NCBI GenBank assembly: GCA_030044235.1
Contig: JASHWD010000025.1
Span: 1 to 9,721, forward strand
Direction: 5' to 3'
From: Candidatus Parvarchaeota archaeon
Lineage (GTDB): Archaea > Nanobdellota > Nanobdellia > Parvarchaeales > Parvarchaeaceae
Length of the DNA stretch: 9,721 bases
Part shown: positions 5,945 through 9,721 of the stretch, piece after piece
How the letters are laid out: the number at the start of each line of letters is the position of its first letter
Numbering within the stretch: position 1 is the first letter of the stretch
Position numbers and translations under genes: made by a program
The notes under the pieces: generated by a model
What the model was told of the DNA's origin: nothing
Seen by the model: the letters and a program-made list of their open reading frames with translations, nothing else
The model's database searches: none

Positions 5945-6865
5945 ATGAAATCGGTTATAATTAATTGTGATCCGGGGATTGACGACGCGCTTGCGATAAT
6001 GTTAGCAGTTCAGTCAAAGAGCTTAAACATCGTAGGCATAACTACAACGTTTGGTAACGTAGCAGTAAATCAAGTAACTTCCAATGCCCTGGGAATAATA
6101 GATTATTTGGGCGCAGACATCCCTGTAGCTGAAGGTTCTTCGAACCCATTAAAGGGAAAACGTATAAACAGCGAGTATGTACATGGTAAGAACGGTCTTG
6201 CAAATATAGAACTGCAACACCATTCTAAGCCGTCTGAGAAGGACGCAGTTGACTTTATTATAGACAACGTTGAGTCTGGCAAAGCAGACACGATAATAAA
6301 TACCGGGCCTCTTACAAATTTATTTAGCGCATTTAAAAAAAGCCCAGAAACGATGCACAAGCTCAAATTGCTTATAATGATGGGCGGCGCCATAGTAGAA
6401 CCTGGCAGCATAACCCGCGTTGCTGAATTTAATTTCTTCTGCGACCCGTATGCTGCAGATTTTATATTGCATACTCCAGTAAGAAAGACCATGATCCCGA
6501 GGGACGTCACTCAGCACACATTGCTGTTGCCAGGCGACCTATCGAGATTTTCAAAGAGTAAATCTGCAGAGTTAGCCGTAAAACTAATAGAGTTTTACCA
6601 AAAGTTCTACATAAATGATTTGGGGATGCTAGGCAACCCGCTGCCAGATGCGCTTACGGTAGGCTATGCGATAAAACCAGAGCTTTTCCAAATGAGAGAG
6701 ATGGATATAGTAGTAGAAACCGAAGGAACTCAGACTTATGGAATGTCCGTAGCGGAACGCAGGGGGGGAGTACACGAAAGAAAAGCAGTACCGAACGTAA
6801 ACGTTGCACTAAAAACTAAGTCAAAAGACTTTATAGACTATTTTATAAAAACACTGTCATTATAA
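5945..6865 (+). CDS. Nucleoside hydrolase (inosine/uridine-preferring superfamily), catalytic His replaced
   Basis: This 306-residue protein has the length and order of motifs of calcium-dependent nucleoside N-ribohydrolases, which cleave nucleosides to base and ribose in salvage. Visible are the ribose/Ca-binding DPGIDDA (9-15, Asp9/Asp13/Asp14), GITTTFGNV (31-39), VHGKNGL (79-85), TGPLTN (120-125), MMGG (145-148), EFNFFCDP (161-168, Asn163), and the C-terminal Ca-ligand Asp235. The residue before that Asp is normally the leaving-group His (His241 in the Crithidia enzyme, in an HD pair), but here it is Pro234 (NPLPDAL). Activity or base preference may therefore differ from classic IU-NH enzymes. 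There is no signal peptide, so it is cytoplasmic. It lies 26 bases after the small hypothetical gene and is probably in its operon. The superfamily is certain; the substrate is not. Confidence 0.94.
   Translation: MKSVIINCDPGIDDALAIMLAVQSKSLNIVGITTTFGNVAVNQVTSNALGIIDYLGADIPVAEGSSNPLKGKRINSEYVHGKNGLANIELQHHSKPSEKDAVDFIIDNVESGKADTIINTGPLTNLFSAFKKSPETMHKLKLLIMMGGAIVEPGSITRVAEFNFFCDPYAADFILHTPVRKTMIPRDVTQHTLLLPGDLSRFSKSKSAELAVKLIEFYQKFYINDLGMLGNPLPDALTVGYAIKPELFQMREMDIVVETEGTQTYGMSVAERRGGVHERKAVPNVNVALKTKSKDFIDYFIKTLSL
6841..6850 (+). promoter_or_regulatory. Probable box A promoter inside the end of the nucleoside hydrolase gene
   Basis: TTTTATAAAA, itself a perfect palindrome, is centred at about 6845, 25 bases before the ATG at 6870. 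It overlaps the last codons of the nucleoside hydrolase gene. Spacing fits a leaderless mRNA for the second transglutaminase-like gene, which could then be expressed independently of the operon before it. Confidence 0.5.
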
Positions 6866-6869
6866 TTAG

Positions 6870-7727
6870 ATGGGGAAAAAGATTTTATCCGAAGACAAAC
6901 TGGAAATCGTCGGCGGTTCTTTTACAACAGAAGAACAATCTTTTTTAGAAAAGTATTTGCATAAAGACGGAGATCCAAAAAATGATACAAAAGAAGCAGG
7001 AGAAAAGGTTAAAGAAATTTCTGAAAAAGTAAGCAAAAAATATACTTCTTTATTAAAAGACTTAGACGAAATACTTAGTGATTCCGATGAAAACTATGAA
7101 AAAGTGAACTTTTCTGCAGGAGATATTAGATACGGAGATTTATGCCGTAATTCTACATATCGAGTTTTGATTCCGCAAGATGACATAATGAAAAGATTAC
7201 TGAGTAAAGAGATAGAAGAAAATAAGGAAAAGAATCCGGTAGCAAGAATTTTGGGTTATGTTTCTTCGGTTTATAATAGACTGCCTCATCTATTCGATGA
7301 AGTAGAAAGCGAATTTTATGAACTTATGGATAAAGCTTGGGGTGAACTTTATGATAATAAGATTATAAAGCTAGATGAAGTTCTAAAAGGTAAATTACCC
7401 TCAGTATGTTTTGAACAGGCCTTGGTTCTTAACTATCTAATTTTAAATGATCCAGAAATAAAACGCTTGGGCGGAAAAAGCACAATAGGGAATGGCTTTC
7501 TTTTAGAGGATAAAGATGATTTTGGTGAACATGCTTGGGTTACGCTTACATTTCCAAAAACGTATCCTGAAGAGAAAATAATGTCCAAAATTTATATTCT
7601 AGATGCCTCAAGAAACCTAGTTTTCGAGTATGAGCCATCAGATAGCTCTACAGCTTTGAGGTATGTTCAACCGAGCGACGAAAAGCTCTTAGAAGACGGT
7701 TATTTTATACTCCGGCCAAGAGCGTAA
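6870..7727 (+). CDS. Transglutaminase-like Cys-His-Asp protein, paralog 2 (function unknown)
   Basis: This 285-residue soluble, acidic and Lys/Glu-rich protein is a diverged paralog of the gene at 2679-3668. Shared blocks are the N-terminal LEIVGGSFTTEEQ (11-23), GDLC followed by YRVLIP (89-102), and the triad Cys180 in KLPSVCFEQAL, His221 in GEHAWVTLTFP and Asp245 in YILDASRN. Cys-to-His spacing is 41 residues (49 in paralog 1), while GDLC-to-Cys and His-to-Asp spacings are nearly identical. The stretch between the first two blocks (about 24-80) is shorter than in paralog 1 and looks like a charged helix. By family knowledge a transglutaminase-like fold with a thiol active site is likely, but the substrate is unknown. 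Base composition looks more AT-rich than the nuo genes (sampled 60-base blocks about 25-33% GC). It starts four bases after the hydrolase stop and ends six bases from the convergent regulator gene. Confidence 0.85.
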   Translation: MGKKILSEDKLEIVGGSFTTEEQSFLEKYLHKDGDPKNDTKEAGEKVKEISEKVSKKYTSLLKDLDEILSDSDENYEKVNFSAGDIRYGDLCRNSTYRVLIPQDDIMKRLLSKEIEENKEKNPVARILGYVSSVYNRLPHLFDEVESEFYELMDKAWGELYDNKIIKLDEVLKGKLPSVCFEQALVLNYLILNDPEIKRLGGKSTIGNGFLLEDKDDFGEHAWVTLTFPKTYPEEKIMSKIYILDASRNLVFEYEPSDSSTALRYVQPSDEKLLEDGYFILRPRA

Positions 7728-7733
7728 GCGAAA

Positions 7734-8462
7734 TCATAAGGTTTTTGATACCCGCCACAATAACTCAAAATATATTTTGAAGTTCCTATTGATTTCTTTA
7801 TTATCCAGTATGATTGTTATTGGGTGCCGCCCCCAAATAACCAAAGCCGATTTTTCTCCGTATATATTTATTGTCATACCGGAATTGTAGATTGTAGGTA
7901 AAATCTTTATTTTTGTAAATGGTCTTTTTTTATAGAAATCAATCCATTCTTTGTTTTTTTCTGATAGTAGTACGCGTTTATTTATTCCACTTTTAATACG
8001 TTTTTCGTCCCAATCTCTTATAGCATCTCCTAATCCACTGTCTGTAGAGGAAACTCCAAGCACCAGATGTTCATCGCCCTTTTTCAGTGAGGCTAAAACA
8101 TCCCTAAATAACATTCTTATGCCATTATTCCCTTCGAATATTCTTAGTTTTTGTGCGGGCCCAAAAGAATTGCTTATATCAGAAAACATGGATATTGAGT
8201 TTTCAAAGTCTTTATACCTCTCGTTTAAGATTTCTTTTATTGTAGATGGGTCCGTTGCGAAGAAGCGTTTTCTTTTCCCCTGAAGATTATAAGAAACAAA
8301 TCCTTTGTTCTGAAGCTTTTGCAAAGAATTGTACGCTACAGACGAATGCATGTCGCTCTCTCTTATTATATCGCTTATGGTCGCGCCGCCCGTTCTAAGA
8401 AGTGCCAGATAAACCTTTGATTCCGATCTAGTTAAGCCGATGTTTTCTAGGACCTCATTCAT
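7734..8462 (-). CDS. TrmB-family transcriptional regulator
   Basis: From the ATG at 8462 the product is 242 residues. Residues 1-70 form a TrmB-type winged helix-turn-helix (MNEVLENIGLTRSESKVYLA, then TISDIIRESDMHSSVAYNSL as the recognition region and a basic wing GKRKRFFATDP). A short helical linker (72-100) follows, then the C-terminal domain common in archaeal COG1378 proteins: LRIFEGNNGIRMLF (107-119), DWDEKRIKSGI (150-160), MTINIYGEKSALVIW (196-210) and a final FELLW (232-236). By analogy that domain senses a ligand or mediates dimerisation. A longer reading from 8525 is open, but its first 21 residues are unlike the family and would cover the promoter region, so I prefer 8462. ATG at 8468 is the alternative, since AAGGAG abuts it and stands 6 bases before 8462. 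It is divergent from purH and may control it and itself. Confidence 0.9.
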   Translation of the reverse strand: MNEVLENIGLTRSESKVYLALLRTGGATISDIIRESDMHSSVAYNSLQKLQNKGFVSYNLQGKRKRFFATDPSTIKEILNERYKDFENSISMFSDISNSFGPAQKLRIFEGNNGIRMLFRDVLASLKKGDEHLVLGVSSTDSGLGDAIRDWDEKRIKSGINKRVLLSEKNKEWIDFYKKRPFTKIKILPTIYNSGMTINIYGEKSALVIWGRHPITIILDNKEINRNFKIYFELLWRVSKTL

Positions 8463-8467
8463 TTTCA

Positions 8468-8483
8468 TCTCCTTTTTAGGAGA
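8468..8483. promoter_or_regulatory. 6-bp inverted repeat, candidate operator at the regulator start
   Basis: On the minus strand TCTCCT-AAAA-AGGAGA is a perfect inverted repeat with 6-bp arms and a 4-base spacer. It lies between the shared TATA-like box and the regulator's start codon and touches the upstream side of the purH promoter. Its right arm doubles as an apparent Shine-Dalgarno (AAGGAGATGA). It could be an autoregulatory operator or an RNA hairpin hiding the ribosome site. Confidence 0.45.
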
Positions 8484-8485
8484 AA

Positions 8486-8497
8486 TTATATTAAATA
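8486..8497. promoter_or_regulatory. Shared bidirectional TATA-like box for purH and the TrmB-like gene
   Basis: The plus strand reads TTATATTAAATA and the minus strand TATTTAATATAA, so both match the archaeal box A. The centre (about 8492) is 27 bases before the purH ATG at 8519 and 24-30 bases before the two candidate regulator starts (8468 and 8462). Both genes could use this one element in opposite directions. Confidence 0.55.
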
Positions 8498-8518
8498 CTT
8501 TAATTTTCACATTAGTAT

Positions 8519-9160
8519 ATGTCAAAAGGAAACTTTCAAAATCTAAAAAAGCGTAGCAAAACCGCTTTAGTATCAGTTTCTGATAAGTCTGGACTGTTGT
8601 CCCTCGCGAAAGGATTGCGTAAATTAGGGTTTTCTTTTATCGCATCAGGGAGAAACGCAGATTATCTCAAAGAACACGGTATACCTGCTCTAAAAACTTC
8701 AAGATTTACCGGCTGGCCCCCAATAATGAACCCGCAGGGAGTAAAGACCATACATCCTAAGATATACGGAGGAATATTCGTAAACTTAAACAAAGGAGAC
8801 CACGTAGCGGACATGAAGAAATATGGAATAATTCCATTCGACTTAGTCATATGCAATTTCTATCCCTTCGAAAGAACAATAGCGCGTAAGAAATTTATGC
8901 ATAAAGATGCCATAAGAAATTTGGATATAGGCGGACCATCTATGGTGAGGGCCGCAGCGAAACATTACGCCCAGAGAACCACCATCGTCGATCCAAAAGA
9001 TTATCACAAAGTTTTATCTGAACTGCGTAAGACTGGGGAAGTTTGTATAAATACGCGCAAATCACTTTCAATAAAGGCGTTTAAACGTTGCATAGAATAC
9101 GATAAGGCAATAGTAAATTACCTTGAAACCTCTAAAAATGGAATGCAAGACCTGTCTTAA
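8519..9160 (+). CDS. purH: Stand-alone IMP cyclohydrolase (PurH N-terminal domain)
   Basis: This 213-residue protein corresponds to the MGS-like cyclohydrolase domain of bifunctional PurH/ATIC, which closes FAICAR to IMP in the last step of de novo purine synthesis. Motifs in order are ALVSVSDKSGL (16-26), SRFTGWPPIM (61-70), GVKTIHPKIYGGI (74-86), DLVICNFYPFE (108-118), NLDIGGPSMVRAAAKH (134-149) and VDPKDY (157-162). Residues matching avian ATIC Lys66, Tyr104, Asp125 and Lys137 are present as Lys76, Tyr115, Asp136 and Lys148 with conserved spacing. The AICAR transformylase domain is absent and the frame ends normally, so this is a single-domain form and not a truncation. A different enzyme would have to formylate AICAR. 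The start is backed by a TATA-like box 27 bases upstream. The last 23 bases overlap the next gene. Confidence 0.92.
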   Translation: MSKGNFQNLKKRSKTALVSVSDKSGLLSLAKGLRKLGFSFIASGRNADYLKEHGIPALKTSRFTGWPPIMNPQGVKTIHPKIYGGIFVNLNKGDHVADMKKYGIIPFDLVICNFYPFERTIARKKFMHKDAIRNLDIGGPSMVRAAAKHYAQRTTIVDPKDYHKVLSELRKTGEVCINTRKSLSIKAFKRCIEYDKAIVNYLETSKNGMQDLS

Positions 9161-9721
9161 TTCCGATATAAATCCAAATGTCTCCATATCCCAAAATGGT
9201 TTATGTAATATTTGTGAACTTTACAAAAATAATTTTAATCCTAGAAAGCTGGAAGCAGAAAGGAACTTTTTTACGTCGTTCTCTAAGAGAAATGGTAAAT
9301 ATAACGTACTGGTAGGAATATCAGGCGGTAAAGACAGCAGCGCAATGTTGTATACTATAAAGGAATTAGGTTTTAAGCCACTAGCCTTCACCTTTGATAT
9401 TGGATATTATCCTAAGCACGAATTCGTGCGCGCAAGAAGTGTAGCAAATAAATTAGGAGTGGACCACGTTGTCATAGATATACGTAAATATCTAAAAACT
9501 AACGATATTCTTGCATACAAAAGAACCGCGGAACTGTACTCAAATAGGCCTTCGCAGAAACTAAAAGAAGAATTTAGAAGAGTATACAAAGAAGAGCGTA
9601 AATATTATTCCGTAAAAAGTAATAGTTCGTTACCCGTTGTAAGAACATGCCAATTGTGTAGGCGCGCTGTAATAAGAGGATACTATTCGGAAGCCAAAAA
9701 AACGGGGGTATACCTGGTTGC
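9138..9721 (+). CDS. PP-loop ATP pyrophosphatase, N-terminal part (TtcA/Ncs6-like or sugar-amidotransferase-like)
   Basis: The gene runs off the right edge, with 194 codons visible and no stop. A zinc-knuckle-like start (CKTC at 3-6, then GLCNIC at 21-26) precedes the PP-loop ISGGKDSS (61-68), which adenylates a substrate with ATP. This is followed by LAFTFDIGYYP (82-92) and a second pair, CQLCRRAVIRGYYSEAKK (171-188). The N-terminal double CxxC plus the later C-x-x-C-R-R is like tRNA 2-thiolation enzymes (TtcA/Ncs6). The N-terminal pattern with GLCNIC also resembles WbpG-type N-acetyl-sugar amidotransferases. The missing C-terminus would decide, and I slightly favour the thiolation type because of C171/C174. 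The ATG at 9138 lies inside the end of purH in another frame (23-base overlap), which suggests coupling. An in-frame TAA at 9114-9116 limits upstream extension. Confidence 0.82.
   Translation, partial: MECKTCLNSDINPNVSISQNGLCNICELYKNNFNPRKLEAERNFFTSFSKRNGKYNVLVGISGGKDSSAMLYTIKELGFKPLAFTFDIGYYPKHEFVRARSVANKLGVDHVVIDIRKYLKTNDILAYKRTAELYSNRPSQKLKEEFRRVYKEERKYYSVKSNSSLPVVRTCQLCRRAVIRGYYSEAKKTGVYLV

Noticed and set aside
6103..6510. A 135-codon open frame on the minus strand inside the nucleoside hydrolase gene
   Set aside because: It lies fully antisense to a gene with clear family motifs and has no recognisable domain, so it is a shadow frame.
7728..7733. A transcription terminator in the convergent gap
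   Set aside because: The gap is only six bases with no T-tract or hairpin; any terminator would have to lie inside the opposing coding regions, and I cannot point to one.
7951..8283. A 110-codon open frame on the plus strand within the TrmB-like gene
   Set aside because: It is antisense to a well-supported regulator and its translation is low-complexity hydrophobic/Ser/Phe-rich, typical of a shadow.
8463..8525. N-terminal extension of the TrmB-like protein to the ATG at 8525
   Set aside because: The extra residues do not resemble the family, and the extension would span the shared promoter and the purH start. The inner ATG has a good ribosome site.
1..9721. tRNA genes, CRISPR arrays, insertion sequences or long direct repeats
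   Set aside because: Reading both strands I found no T-loop-like conserved sequence outside coding regions, no spaced identical repeats, and no transposase or integrase motif. The window is almost fully occupied by ordinary genes.

Overview
The window looks like a compact archaeal chromosome segment of moderate to low GC. Four things point to archaea: a nuoA-B-C-D-H cluster with no nuoEFG between D and H, a TrmB-type regulator, a secreted surface protein rich in N-glycosylation sequons, and TATA-like box A elements lying about 25-30 bases ahead of many start codons (leaderless transcription). A reduced-genome lineage such as the acidophilic ARMAN/Micrarchaeota-Parvarchaeota groups, or a Thermoplasmatales-like host, would fit. 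That placement is inference and no phylogenetic marker here settles it.

Layout: bases 1-2594 (minus strand) carry the start of a complex I operon in the order nuoA, nuoB, nuoC, nuoD, nuoH, with nuoH cut by the window edge. Bases 2679-7727 (plus strand) carry six genes: a transglutaminase-like protein, a signal-peptide/C-terminal-anchor glycoprotein, a membrane protein resembling a site-2 protease without its HExxH motif, a small unrecognised protein, a nucleoside hydrolase, and a second transglutaminase-like protein that is a diverged paralog of the first. Bases 7734-8462 (minus) encode a TrmB-family regulator. Bases 8519-9721 (plus) encode a stand-alone IMP cyclohydrolase (PurH N-terminal domain) overlapping a PP-loop ATPase that runs off the right edge.

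How the parts may work together: nuoABCDH form the quinone-side connecting module and membrane arm of an Fpo/Nuo-type complex without the usual NADH module at this locus. The glycoprotein and the pseudo-protease are two bases apart and probably form one envelope-related operon. The TrmB-like gene and purH share one short intergenic region in which a single near-symmetric AT box seems to serve both directions, beside a perfect 6-bp inverted repeat that could be an operator.

The most unusual content is the pair of transglutaminase-like paralogs. They share an N-terminal block, a GDLC block and a Cys-His-Asp triad with almost identical spacing, and each has its own promoter-like box. I do not recognise them as a named family, and their function is unknown to me. 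No tRNA, rRNA, CRISPR array, insertion sequence or integrase was seen, and no gene-free stretch exceeds 100 bases.
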